Positions 52,790 through 60,948 of a DNA stretch of 64,000 bases are shown here, one piece after another. Position numbers and translations under genes: made by a program. The first letter of the stretch is position 1. Every line of letters begins with the position of its first letter. The notes beneath the pieces are model-generated. The model had not been told where the DNA came from and ran no database searches. It was given only the letters and a program-made list of their open reading frames with translations. Origin of the DNA: Flammeovirgaceae bacterium SG7u.111 (GTDB taxonomy: Bacteria; Bacteroidota; Bacteroidia; Cytophagales; Flammeovirgaceae); assembly GCA_034044135.1 (NCBI GenBank), contig CP139021.1, positions 1,875,635 to 1,939,634 on the forward strand, written 5' to 3'.

Positions 52790-53287
52790 TTAAACGAAAA
52801 TAATAATAAGGGCAAATGCAAGTCCTGCAAGTGTAAAATACACACCTTTCTTAAATACCGATGATTTGGGCGTAAACATCCAGAAAGAGGAAATTACGAA
52901 AAATAACAAGGAAAGCCCAAAGAAGATGTTCAAGAAGAAAAGAGGGCGGTCGGAGTTTGCCTTGTGCAGGTGGACCATCTTGTCTAGCACAAAAGGAAGC
53001 TCTTTTTTGGTGTAAGTAGCCTCTCCAGTTTGGGTGTTGAACTCACCTCCTTTAAAGTACATAATTCCCTCCTCGGTTTTAGTCACTTTTAGGTTTTTGA
53101 TGCCCAGTTCCCTTCCTAACATTTCTGTTTTTGTATCTGCCGGAATCGATTTGGTGTATTGGTTTTCTTGTTTTAAAAAATCTGTGTTTCTAAAGATCAA
53201 CACAATTCCGCTAAGGGCATAAACAGCCATTATTCCTGCTAAAAAAAAGCCTAAGTAGCGGTGGTAAATTCTCATTTTTTTGTTCAT
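52790..53287 (-). CDS. PepSY-TM-like membrane protein
   Basis: 165 residues. The first helix (YLGFFLAGIMAVYALSGIVLIF) follows a basic start with a conserved RIYHRY, as in PepSY-TM proteins. A periplasmic part (residues 40-105) reads KNLKVTKTEEGIMYFKGGEF and has a His pair (MVHLHKA). Two more helices complete the protein (FFLNIFFGLSLLFFVISSFW and FTLAGLAFALIIIFV). It is probably a small inner-membrane redox or regulatory protein. It is apparently monocistronic, 151 bp from the dienelactone hydrolase start. Confidence 0.75.
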   Translation of the reverse strand: MNKKMRIYHRYLGFFLAGIMAVYALSGIVLIFRNTDFLKQENQYTKSIPADTKTEMLGRELGIKNLKVTKTEEGIMYFKGGEFNTQTGEATYTKKELPFVLDKMVHLHKANSDRPLFFLNIFFGLSLLFFVISSFWMFTPKSSVFKKGVYFTLAGLAFALIIIFV

Positions 53288-53694
53288 ACTCTTTGAAAGA
53301 TTAATTTTTTTTTGAAAATGAAATTGTTCAAAACTGTTTCTTCGTGCTGCACATGGCTGGTTTGGTCTTATACTCCGTCACTTTTCTTGTAAATAAAACC
53401 TTTGAACAACTCCAGTGCTAAAAAGCCCATTGGGCATAAGTTATTTATTAGACATTGAACTGCGAAAATTAATCAATGAACAACTGGAAATATCTAATGA
53501 ACGGTAGGTTTTTTTGAAAGATGTTCTTGTTTGTCGAATAACTAATAAGGAGAGTGCAGTGAGGTTGGCGTTTTATTCGGCTGTTGTTCATAGGTTTAAA
53601 AAGGTTGTTTGCCCTATTTTACAAAACAAAAGAACAGACGGATTAATTATAGCTATTAATATTTAGAGCACAAATTAAACATTGGGTAAATTAA
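53288..53694. other. Intergenic region between divergent genes
   Basis: It should contain the promoters of the PepSY-TM-like gene and the TlpA-like gene. No clear TAnnTTTG box, palindrome or repeat was identified. Confidence 0.4.
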
Positions 53695-54276
53695 ATGAAA
53701 AAAGCTTTTAAAAAGGGTATTCAGGCAGGTTTTCTTGCAATTCTACTGGCGGCGGCTTTTGGTAGCTGCCAAAGTTCTACTCAAAATGCTGCGGTTGAAG
53801 AGGGAGAAGCAACCAGCCAATGGCCAAAGCCTAACTCTTATGTAAATGGTATTCCTACATATAACAAGTTTGCCGATATCGAGCCCTTGTTCCATATGGA
53901 AAATGACACCACTTACATTATCAATTTTTGGGCTACATGGTGCAAGCCATGCGTAGAGGAGCTTCCGCACTTTGAAACATTCAATGCTCGCAATGCAAAC
54001 AGGAAAGTGAAGGTGATTTTGTGCAGCCTTGATTTTCCCAAGCAGCTCGAAAGCAAGCTAGTGCCTTTTGTGGGAAAGCATCAGCTCAAGTCGTCCGTAG
54101 TTGTGTTGCTAGATGGGAAGTTCAATGAATGGATTGATAAAATATCTCCCGAATGGTCGGGGGCAATTCCTGTGACGTATGTTTACCGTCAGGGTAAATC
54201 TGCGTTTACAGAATCTACTTTCGAAAGTGTAGAAGAGCTTGAAGAATTCATTAATCTAAATTTAACTAATATCTAA
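53695..54276 (+). CDS. TlpA-like thioredoxin-fold lipoprotein
   Basis: 193 residues. The N-terminal lipoprotein signal (GFLAILLAAAFGSCQSS, lipobox FGSC) anchors it in the periplasm. The thioredoxin-fold domain has YIINFWATWCKPCVEELPHF with the WCKPC active site and the cis-Pro in AIPVTYVY. It would reduce or oxidise disulfides outside the cytoplasm, for example in cytochrome c maturation or metal handling. The next gene, another thioredoxin-fold protein, follows 11 bp downstream, so they form an operon. Confidence 0.93.
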   Translation: MKKAFKKGIQAGFLAILLAAAFGSCQSSTQNAAVEEGEATSQWPKPNSYVNGIPTYNKFADIEPLFHMENDTTYIINFWATWCKPCVEELPHFETFNARNANRKVKVILCSLDFPKQLESKLVPFVGKHQLKSSVVVLLDGKFNEWIDKISPEWSGAIPVTYVYRQGKSAFTESTFESVEELEEFINLNLTNI

Positions 54277-54287
54277 AACTAAGAGTC

Positions 54288-54899
54288 ATGAAAAAGTTAC
54301 TATTGATTTCGATTTCTCTTGCGTTATTTTCTTTTGTCTATCAGCATGAGCTAGGAACAGGCAATGGTGTGGGTATAGGTGAAAAAGCACCGGATTTCAA
54401 ACTGAAAAATGTGGATGGGAAAGAGTATTCTTTCGAGAATATTATGGATAGTGAAGGGAAAAAGCCTGAGGGGTACATTGTCATTTTTACATGTAATACC
54501 TGTCCTGTAGCGCAGGCTAATGAGCAAAGAATCATTGACTTGCACAAGAAATATGGTGCAAAGGGATACCCTGTAGTGGCTATCCAGCCAAATGACCCGA
54601 AGATAAAAGCTGGTGATAGCTTTGAAGAAATGAAAAAGAAGAACTATCCTTTCCTCTACCTTTTTGATGAGGGACAAACTGTGTACCCTCAGTATGGTGC
54701 AACCAAGACTCCTGAAGTGTTTATTGTAGATAAAGACTTGAAAGTTCGTTATCACGGGGCAATTGATGATAATGCGCGCGATGCGGATGGTGTAGATGAA
54801 AAGTTTGTTGAAAAAGCGATAGGTGCTTTGATGAAAGGAGAAGCGCCAAGCCCAGCAAAAACCAAAGCTATTGGCTGTGGAATAAAAGCCGGTGCTTAA
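54288..54899 (+). CDS. Redoxin-family exported protein (CNTCP motif)
   Basis: 203 residues with a short Sec signal (LLISISLALFSFVY). The redoxin domain begins GEKAPDFKLKNVDGKEY, and the active site is FTCNTCPVAQANEQR (CxxCP). The cis-Pro lies in TKTPEVFIVD, and the DNARDADGV segment is typical of this AhpC/TSA-related group. It is co-transcribed with the TlpA-like gene. It is probably a periplasmic thiol-disulfide protein. The tail is lysine- and alanine-rich with a free Cys (IGCGIKAGA). Confidence 0.92.
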   Translation: MKKLLLISISLALFSFVYQHELGTGNGVGIGEKAPDFKLKNVDGKEYSFENIMDSEGKKPEGYIVIFTCNTCPVAQANEQRIIDLHKKYGAKGYPVVAIQPNDPKIKAGDSFEEMKKKNYPFLYLFDEGQTVYPQYGATKTPEVFIVDKDLKVRYHGAIDDNARDADGVDEKFVEKAIGALMKGEAPSPAKTKAIGCGIKAGA

Positions 54900-54930
54900 T
54901 AAGAACGACATTACATTGCAAAAAAATAAA

Positions 54931-54967
54931 AAGGACGAAGTGGGTTTTCCACTTCGTCCTTTTTTTA
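54931..54967 (+). terminator. Terminator after the thioredoxin-fold operon
   Basis: AAGGACGAAGTGG-GTTTT-CCACTTCGTCCTT followed by TTTTT, 31 bp after the stop. Confidence 0.95.
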
Positions 54968-55137
54968 GTGGAATAAATTGATTGATGGTTCATAAATAAT
55001 TGCCTTTTTTTTCATTGATTTGTCATCTAAATTTAATAAATGAAGTTGTAATATTGTTTTTTTTAGCTTATTGAAAATCAGTTTTTTAGGGAAGAGGTAG
55101 GGCTGAGGGTAATAATGTGCTGAATTTAGATAGTAGT

Positions 55138-55316
55138 AAGACGCTGTTTGGGAATTATATTTAAAAATTGTTATTGCTTATTTTGGATGCAGAATAAGGC
55201 AAAATAGACAAAGATAGTGGAGCTATCTGCGGAGATTTTAACGAGGGCGGCTAGCCGAAATTATGCGTCAAAAGAAGCAATAAGAATTTTGAAGATGCAT
55301 TTCAAAACAGCTTCTT
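55138..55316. mobile_element. MITE-like long inverted-repeat element
   Basis: Ends AAGACGCTGTTT and AAACAGCTTCTT match at 11 of 12 positions as inverted repeats. A second inner pair (55164-55190 with 55265-55290; TTATTGCTT core) also matches. The 179-bp element can fold almost end to end. The centre holds GGCTAGCC. There is no coding frame. It lies between a terminator and the first GH3 gene. Confidence 0.6.
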
Positions 55317-55365
55317 AGATAAGAAAAGAAATAAGTTAGCGCTTCAAACTTAACCGATAAAGACT

Positions 55366-56922
55366 ATGATAAAGAAAGAGAAACTGTTAAGTACCTTTGG
55401 GTCGCTTTTGCAGCAGGCAATCAAAGCTCAAAAAACTAAACTGGAGAAAAAGGCACTTCCACCAGCCTTGGCACAAGACAAGACGCTCCGCAAATTGCTA
55501 GATGATGCTAGGGGGACGGCTTTTGGGAAGCATTACGGGTTTGGGCAACTATTGGAGTCATCGCATCCAGCGAAGCTGTTTCAAGAAAATCTTCCTGTTT
55601 TTGATTATAATAAATTGCATGATGAATGGCTTTATAGGAGCATTGCGGGTGAAAAAAATGTGACTTGGCCAGGAAAGGTCAGCCACTTTGCCCTCACTTC
55701 GGGCACGTCGGAAGCAAGTAGCAAGCGAGTGCCAGTGACAGGTAGGATGATTGACGCAATGCAAAAGACCAGCAGGAGACAGATATTGACGATGGCCGAT
55801 ATGGACCTGCCGCCTGATTTGTACAATAGAAAAATACTAATGCTCAATGGAAGCTCGAAACTCAACGAAGTCGATGGGCATTTTGAAGGGGACTTGAGCG
55901 GGATTTTGGCTAGTAAACTTCCCGTTTGGTTTCATAAGTTTTACAAGCCGGGGAAAAAGATTTCCGATATAAAACAATGGGATGAAAAACTAGATGAAAT
56001 GGTACTGGCTGCCAAAGATTGGGACATCGGGTTTATCGCTGGGGTTCCGGCTTGGGCGCAGATTCTTCTCACCAAAATAATTGATCATTACCAGCTCGAT
56101 AATATTCATGAGATCTGGCCTAATTTTTCCATCTTCGTGCATGGCGGGGTGGCTTTTGCCCCGTACAAGAAGAGCTTTGATAAACTGATAGGGAAAAAGG
56201 TGATTTACCTTGAAACGTACTTGGCTTCGGAAGGATTTTTTTCTTACCAAGTAGCCCTTGATAGAGAAGACATGAGGCTTGTGACGGATAATGATGTGTT
56301 TTATGAGTTTATTCCTTTTAATGAGGAAAACTTTGAGGCGGATGGGCAGCTTGTGGACAACCCTCAAACCTTGCTAATAAATGAGGTGGAAGAAGGGAAA
56401 GATTACGCATTGCTGATTTCTACATCGGCAGGGCTTTGGAGGTATATGATAGGGGATACGATAAGGTTTACTTCTGTGAAGGATGCTAATATAGTTATTA
56501 CGGGGCGGACCAAGCATTTTCTTAGCTTGTGTGGGGAACATTTGTCGGTAGATAATATGAACCATGGGATTATTAAAGTAGCCGAGCATTTCAATACGGA
56601 GATTAAAGAATTTACCGTGGTGGGAATGCCTCATGAAGGGCTCTTTGCCCATAAGTGGTATGTTGGCGTGACGGAAGAGATGGACGAAGAGGAAATAAAG
56701 CGGGTGTTGGATGAGGCACTGAAAGAACTGAACGATGACTATGCCACTGAGCGTGAGCATGCGCTCCATGAGGTTATGGTGCATACGGTGCCTCTTCAGC
56801 TTTTCTACGATTTTTTGGGGAAATTGGGCAAATCAGGTGCTTCGCATAAATTTCCAAGGGTACTCAACAAGGCTTTCCAAGAAAAATGGGAAGCTTTCCT
56901 CGACGAGGTTCATGCTATTTAA
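55366..56922 (+). CDS. GH3 auxin-responsive-promoter-family protein (1)
   Basis: 518 residues of the adenylate-forming superfamily. Recognisable motifs are FALTSGTSEASSKRVP (ATP-binding loop, residues 104-119), ETYLASEGFFSYQV (near 285), LWRYMIGDTIRF (near 355) and TGRTKHFLSLCGEHLS (near 382). Plant GH3 enzymes join amino acids to acyl acids. The bacterial substrate is unknown. A second, related gene lies at 58754. No signal peptide, so cytosolic. Confidence 0.93.
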   Translation: MIKKEKLLSTFGSLLQQAIKAQKTKLEKKALPPALAQDKTLRKLLDDARGTAFGKHYGFGQLLESSHPAKLFQENLPVFDYNKLHDEWLYRSIAGEKNVTWPGKVSHFALTSGTSEASSKRVPVTGRMIDAMQKTSRRQILTMADMDLPPDLYNRKILMLNGSSKLNEVDGHFEGDLSGILASKLPVWFHKFYKPGKKISDIKQWDEKLDEMVLAAKDWDIGFIAGVPAWAQILLTKIIDHYQLDNIHEIWPNFSIFVHGGVAFAPYKKSFDKLIGKKVIYLETYLASEGFFSYQVALDREDMRLVTDNDVFYEFIPFNEENFEADGQLVDNPQTLLINEVEEGKDYALLISTSAGLWRYMIGDTIRFTSVKDANIVITGRTKHFLSLCGEHLSVDNMNHGIIKVAEHFNTEIKEFTVVGMPHEGLFAHKWYVGVTEEMDEEEIKRVLDEALKELNDDYATEREHALHEVMVHTVPLQLFYDFLGKLGKSGASHKFPRVLNKAFQEKWEAFLDEVHAI

Positions 56923-56928
56923 TAGGAG

Positions 56929-56972
56929 ACGAAACAAAAAATGCGGACATTTGGCCGCATTTTTTGTTTCGT
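56929..56972 (+). terminator. Terminator after the first GH3 gene
   Basis: ACGAAACAAAAAATGCGG and CCGCATTTTTTGTTTCGT form an 18-bp perfect stem around an 8-nt loop, directly after the stop. The stem carries its own T tract on both strands. Confidence 0.9.
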
Positions 56973-57001
56973 GAATTCCAATTGTTTAACCTATGGGCAA
57001 A

Positions 57002-57475
57002 TCATAACCCCGCAAGTTGGATCATCTCCTGAAAGGTTTTTAAGTCAACTTGATGGCCCATCCATTCACATGTGATGAGTCTAACATTATCTTTAGTAGA
57101 AAAATAGCTAAGGTTCAGGTTGGTAGGAATCACATCATCGTGAGCACCTAGTACCACATAGCTACCTACATCTCTTCTTTCTTCTATATTATGGCTCTGT
57201 ACCCTTACTGAGCGGAAAGGCATGGCAGGATTGAAAAGGAGCTGGTTTTTGCCCAACAAATGACCAAGCCAGTATCCATAATACCCTCCTACAGATGCGC
57301 CTATTATATAATCAATTTCATTTGTTTGTGCATATTCTACCAACACGTCGAACGTATCGACTTGCTTTCTGTAATCAAACTCTAAAGAAAAAACGTCATG
57401 ACCTTTGTCTCTAAGAATTTCTAGTTCGCTTGAGGTCGGAATATTGTCTAGTCCGTGGATGTACAAGATTCTCAT
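57002..57475 (-). CDS. YqiA/YcfP-like alpha/beta hydrolase
   Basis: 157 residues, a minimal alpha/beta hydrolase. The start ILYIHGLDNIPTSSE contains the oxyanion region. The nucleophile lies in IGASVGGYYGYWLG (Ser near residue 62), with Asp in GAHDDVIP and His in EWMGHQVDL. This order and small size fit the YqiA/YcfP esterase-like group. It is cytosolic. The substrate is unknown. It is convergent with the first GH3 gene. Confidence 0.85.
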   Translation of the reverse strand: MRILYIHGLDNIPTSSELEILRDKGHDVFSLEFDYRKQVDTFDVLVEYAQTNEIDYIIGASVGGYYGYWLGHLLGKNQLLFNPAMPFRSVRVQSHNIEERRDVGSYVVLGAHDDVIPTNLNLSYFSTKDNVRLITCEWMGHQVDLKTFQEMIQLAGL

Positions 57476-57835
57476 AATACTATTGCTGGTTGTAAGTGTT
57501 TGTTCGATAATTTAATTTCACCCCATAAACGCCTACTATTATGTTTCATTTCACTTTTTCTTCTTCGTTATTGTCAAAATCCTTACGTAGGGTTTTATTT
57601 ATAGTTTGATCATTAAAATTCAAGGTTCACTTCATTTGGGGGATACCCTATATTGAGTAGTCTTCTGCAAGAAAAATGTTCTAAGTTCTGATTATCTTGT
57701 GATTAGAAGCTGTTTTCCTTTCAAAATAGTAAATAGTATTATAGATTTACAGTTAATAGTACGAGCCTAGGGCGTTAATTCGCTTTTTGGGCATGTATTA
57801 TTGTTTTTATAAAAATTAATTTGACACTAGGAACA
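57476..57835. other. Intergenic region
   Basis: AT-rich DNA upstream of the YqiA-like gene. No gene, repeat or clear promoter was identified. Confidence 0.4.
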
Positions 57836-57870
57836 GAAAGCCCGGCTTTATTAGAGCCGGGCTTTCTTGT
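57836..57870. terminator. Terminator near the ABM gene
   Basis: GAAAGCCCGGCT-TTATTAG-AGCCGGGCTTTC forms a 12-bp stem. It lies 77 bp past the stop of the minus-strand ABM gene and probably terminates it. T residues flank it on the plus side. Confidence 0.75.
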
Positions 57871-57946
57871 TTTGTATGGGATGGGGGATTCACCTACCTA
57901 TTTTTTTCAATATTTAGGGCATATTAATTCGAAAAAGCCTTAAACC

Positions 57947-58264
57947 TTATTTGGGTAATATGTTAATGTTAGGCAGACATACTGCTGGGGAGTAGGAAAT
58001 GGCTTCGGGTTTCGCCGAAAACAATCTCTGGGTTTTAGCCCAAGTTTCTTTAAATAGTTCCGATTGTCTGTATCGCTCTAGCGATTCAGTATCTTGCCAA
58101 TGGCTGTAAGTAGTGAAACTGCTTTTTTGTGCAGCTTCTTTCCACAGCTCTAGGTGTTGGCAGCCTTCGGTAGCAAGTATTTTATCTTTCACAGTTTCAA
58201 AGGTCTTCAAAAACTCTTCAGCTTTCTCTTCTCTAAAATGCATTCTTACAATTCTGATTATCAT
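57947..58264 (-). CDS. Antibiotic biosynthesis monooxygenase (ABM) domain protein
   Basis: 105 residues, a dimeric ferredoxin-like domain. Typical features are IRIVRMHFREEKAEEFLKTF at the start, EGCQHLELWKE in the middle and FTTYSHWQDTESLERYRQS. The family includes cofactor-free monooxygenases and haem-degrading proteins. No conserved haem-binding residues can be assigned here, so the role is open. It is divergent from gldC, with 111 bp between them. Confidence 0.88.
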   Translation of the reverse strand: MIIRIVRMHFREEKAEEFLKTFETVKDKILATEGCQHLELWKEAAQKSSFTTYSHWQDTESLERYRQSELFKETWAKTQRLFSAKPEAISYSPAVCLPNINILPK

Positions 58265-58375
58265 TTTCTAAGGATTTATATCGATTTTGTGCAACTTTGC
58301 GGTCTATTTCAAAAATAAAGGTTTAAAGCCTGTCTAAAGTAAGAAGAAGGTTTAGGTTGGTAAAAAAATAGACAA

Positions 58376-58717
58376 ATGAAGACGTCAGATATTAGGTTTA
58401 AAGTAGAGTTAGACGATGATAATGTTCCAGAAAAACTATTCTGGGAAGCTACAAATGGTCCATCGGTAGGTTTGCAGGAAACAAAAGCATTCACTATTTC
58501 TATTTGGGACCAGATCCAAAAGGAGACTTTGAGGATAGATTTGTGGGGCAAAGAAATGCCAACGCACGAGATGAAGCGCTTTTATGTAGATACTATTGGC
58601 GGGCTGGCAAACAGCTTGCGTTCGGCTACGAGCGATGAATTCATGGCAACAGAAATTGAAAACTTGTGTGAAAAACTGGTTGAATACCTCAAAAAGGAAG
58701 GGGAGTCACCTGCGTAA
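58376..58717 (+). CDS. gldC: Gliding motility protein GldC
   Basis: 113 residues, soluble. It starts MKTSDIRFKVELDDDNVPEK and continues IFW-type LFWEATNGPS, SISIWDQ-type TISIWDQIQKETLRIDLW, and MKRFYVDTIGGLANSLRSAT, matching the conserved GldC profile. GldC is a cytosolic protein with no membrane segment that is needed for efficient gliding in Flavobacterium. Its biochemical role is unclear. It is followed 36 bp later by a GH3-family gene, likely in the same operon. This gene is the strongest sign that the organism belongs to the gliding Bacteroidota. Confidence 0.93.
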   Translation: MKTSDIRFKVELDDDNVPEKLFWEATNGPSVGLQETKAFTISIWDQIQKETLRIDLWGKEMPTHEMKRFYVDTIGGLANSLRSATSDEFMATEIENLCEKLVEYLKKEGESPA

Positions 58718-58753
58718 ACTATATTTTTTAAACTGATAAGAAGTGTATAACCT

Positions 58754-60250
58754 ATGGGAATCCGTTCAGTCCTGAGTAAACCTTTTGCTGCGTATATAGC
58801 AAAGGAACAAAAAAAGTGGTCGATGAACCCTATTGGTTCTCAGCAAAAAGTATTTGATAACCTGATTTCCAAGGCTAAGCATACAGTCTTTGGGCAAGAT
58901 CATTATTTTGAGAATATCCGCAATTATGATGACTTCCGAAAGAATGTGCCCATCCGAGACTATGAGGATTTAAAGCCTTATGTAGAGCGGGTTACCAAGG
59001 GAGAAAGCGATATATTGTGGCCAGGGCAGCCTGCTTATTTTGCCAAAACCTCAGGTACTACTTCGGGCACAAAATACATTCCGCTTACAAAGGATTCCAT
59101 GCCGAACCATATTAATTCGGCGAGGAATGCATTGCTTTCGTATGTTCACGAAACAGGAAAGTCCCAGTTTTTGGACAAGAAGCTGATTTTCCTTTCGGGA
59201 AGCCCCGTTATGTTCGAAACCAACGGTGTGCTTACGGGCAGGCTTTCGGGGATTGTGAACCACCATGTGCCGGGCTATCTCCGCACCAACCAAATGCCCA
59301 GCTATGAGACCAACTGCATAGAAGAGTGGGAAGAGAAGTTGGAAAAAATTATAGATGAGACGCTTTCCCAAAATATGTCCCTCATTTCGGGTATTCCTCC
59401 TTGGGTGCAGATGTATTTTGATAGGATTCAGGCTAGAACGGGAAAAAAGATCAAAGATGTTTTTCCTGATTTTTCTCTTTTCGTTTATGGTGGAGTGAAC
59501 TTTGAACCTTATCGAGCCAAACTCTATGAAAGCATTGGGAAAAAGGTCGATTCTATAGAAACGTATCCTGCCTCGGAAGGCTTCATTGCCTACCAAGATT
59601 CGCAGGTGGAAGAAGGCTTGCTCATGTTGCTAGATAGCGGGATTTTCTTCGAGTATGTTCCTGCTGACGAGTACTTCAACGATAATCCAACTCGATTGAG
59701 CATTGAAGAAGTAGAAGTAGGTAAAAACTATGCGCTCATTATCAATTCGAATGCTGGGCTATGGGGGTACTCGATTGGAGATACGGTAAAGTTCATTTCC
59801 AAAGACCCGTACCGTTTGTTAGTGACTGGTCGGATCAAGCATTTTATTTCTGCATTTGGAGAACACGTGATAGGAGAAGAGGTTGAGAAAGCGATGAAAC
59901 ATGCGATGGAGTTGCATCCGGAAGTGAAGATTAAAGAGTTTTCGGTTGCCCCACAAGTCACTCCGGCTGAGGGCTTGCCACACCACGAATGGTTGGTGGC
60001 TTTTGAAAACGAACCTAATGATCTCGAAAAATTTACCTTGGCCATAGATAAAAAGCTTTGCGAGTTGAATGTCTATTACGATGATTTGATTGTAGGAAAT
60101 ATATTGAGGACTTTGAAAATAACTTCACTGGCTGAAAATGCTTTCCAAGATTATATGAAGTCGATAGGGAAACTGGGGGGGCAGAATAAAGTGCCAAGGC
60201 TGGCGAATGATAGAAAAATAGCGGATGCTATTGTGGAATGGCGGAAGTAG
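58754..60250 (+). CDS. GH3 auxin-responsive-promoter-family protein (2)
   Basis: 498 residues, clearly related to the protein at 55366. Motifs are FAKTSGTTSGTKYIPLTKDS (ATP loop, near 97), ETYPASEGFIAYQD (near 275), LWGYSIGDTVKFI (near 337) and TGRIKHFISAFGEHVIGEE (near 362). It is an adenylate-forming enzyme likely to conjugate acids to amines. It starts 36 bp after gldC and is probably in its operon. The two GH3 copies differ in many positions, so they are old duplicates, not a recent repeat. A long hairpin terminates the gene. Confidence 0.93.
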   Translation: MGIRSVLSKPFAAYIAKEQKKWSMNPIGSQQKVFDNLISKAKHTVFGQDHYFENIRNYDDFRKNVPIRDYEDLKPYVERVTKGESDILWPGQPAYFAKTSGTTSGTKYIPLTKDSMPNHINSARNALLSYVHETGKSQFLDKKLIFLSGSPVMFETNGVLTGRLSGIVNHHVPGYLRTNQMPSYETNCIEEWEEKLEKIIDETLSQNMSLISGIPPWVQMYFDRIQARTGKKIKDVFPDFSLFVYGGVNFEPYRAKLYESIGKKVDSIETYPASEGFIAYQDSQVEEGLLMLLDSGIFFEYVPADEYFNDNPTRLSIEEVEVGKNYALIINSNAGLWGYSIGDTVKFISKDPYRLLVTGRIKHFISAFGEHVIGEEVEKAMKHAMELHPEVKIKEFSVAPQVTPAEGLPHHEWLVAFENEPNDLEKFTLAIDKKLCELNVYYDDLIVGNILRTLKITSLAENAFQDYMKSIGKLGGQNKVPRLANDRKIADAIVEWRK

Positions 60251-60271
60251 TGGCCACGCTTTTAGAGTTAT

Positions 60272-60316
60272 AACCAAAATGTCCAGCCTTACTGCTAAGG
60301 CTGGACATTTTGGTTT
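60272..60316. terminator. Long terminator hairpin between convergent genes
   Basis: AACCAAAATGTCCAGCCTTA and TAAGGCTGGACATTTTGGTT form a 20-bp perfect stem with a 4-nt loop. It can terminate both convergent genes. Confidence 0.9.
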
Positions 60317-60327
60317 ATCATGTTTTA

Positions 60328-60600
60328 CTAAAGCTTACTATAATCTATTTGTGAGCATTCATTGCACGTATCCTCAATTTCGGTGAAGAGGAGGTTGTCG
60401 TATTGTCTTCCAAAAAACACATTATCACTTTGCAGATATTCAGTTCTGGTCATGCAGGCAATGTACACCCGCACATTTGTGCCTTGAACTATTCCTGAAA
60501 CGCAACCGAGCCCATAAGACCCCGAACTGTTGCATGAGGATAGGGAAAGGCCGTACATCATGCTGAGGGTCAATAAGATTATTGATACAAACTTTTTCAT
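60328..60600 (-). CDS. Small Cys-containing lipoprotein
   Basis: 90 residues. The N-terminus is a lipoprotein signal (IILLTLSMMYGLSLSSCNSS, lipobox LSSC). The mature part has several cysteines (GLGCVSG, IACMTR, DTCNECSQ) that could form disulfides or bind metal. The family is not recognised. It lies downstream of the ParA/partner genes on the same strand, with a 46-bp gap, and could be co-transcribed with them, although the functions look unrelated. Confidence 0.7.
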   Translation of the reverse strand: MKKFVSIILLTLSMMYGLSLSSCNSSGSYGLGCVSGIVQGTNVRVYIACMTRTEYLQSDNVFFGRQYDNLLFTEIEDTCNECSQIDYSKL

Positions 60601-60646
60601 GGGAGCAAAAATATCAATAATCCTTGAAAGTAGATGAGGAGCTTGA

Positions 60647-60907
60647 TTATTCAGCCAAATAAGCCGATAAAGCTGTTGCTACTACATCTTTTACCTCTAC
60701 CTTGTTTTCTTCGGCAAGTTTTTTTGTTTTTGCCAACTGCTCTTTTTCCATAGGGAGCAGATACATTTCGTACTCTCCTTTTTTTACTGTCAATGCTTTT
60801 TTTGCAGGTTTTTCCTTTACCGGTGTCGCTGTTGCTTCTTTTGCTTTTGGAGCTGCATATTCACCAAAAATATCGTTGGCATCTGATGTAAAACTCTTTT
60901 TTGACAT
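60647..60907 (-). CDS. Small partner protein of ParA
   Basis: 86 residues. A flexible, lysine- and alanine-rich N-terminal half (residues 1-42, with KAKEATATPVKEKPAKKALT) precedes a short beta strand (KGEYEMYLLP) and two helices ending DVVATALSAYLAE. The C-terminal strand-helix-helix layout resembles ribbon-helix-helix DNA-binding domains. It starts 41 bp after the ParA stop on the same strand. Small RHH proteins of this size act as the ParB-like or ParA-stimulating partner in many partition modules. That role is inference. Confidence 0.7.
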   Translation of the reverse strand: MSKKSFTSDANDIFGEYAAPKAKEATATPVKEKPAKKALTVKKGEYEMYLLPMEKEQLAKTKKLAEENKVEVKDVVATALSAYLAE

Positions 60908-60948
60908 GGTTATCTCTATTTTATTTTTTTTCTAAATTAAATTCCTGC

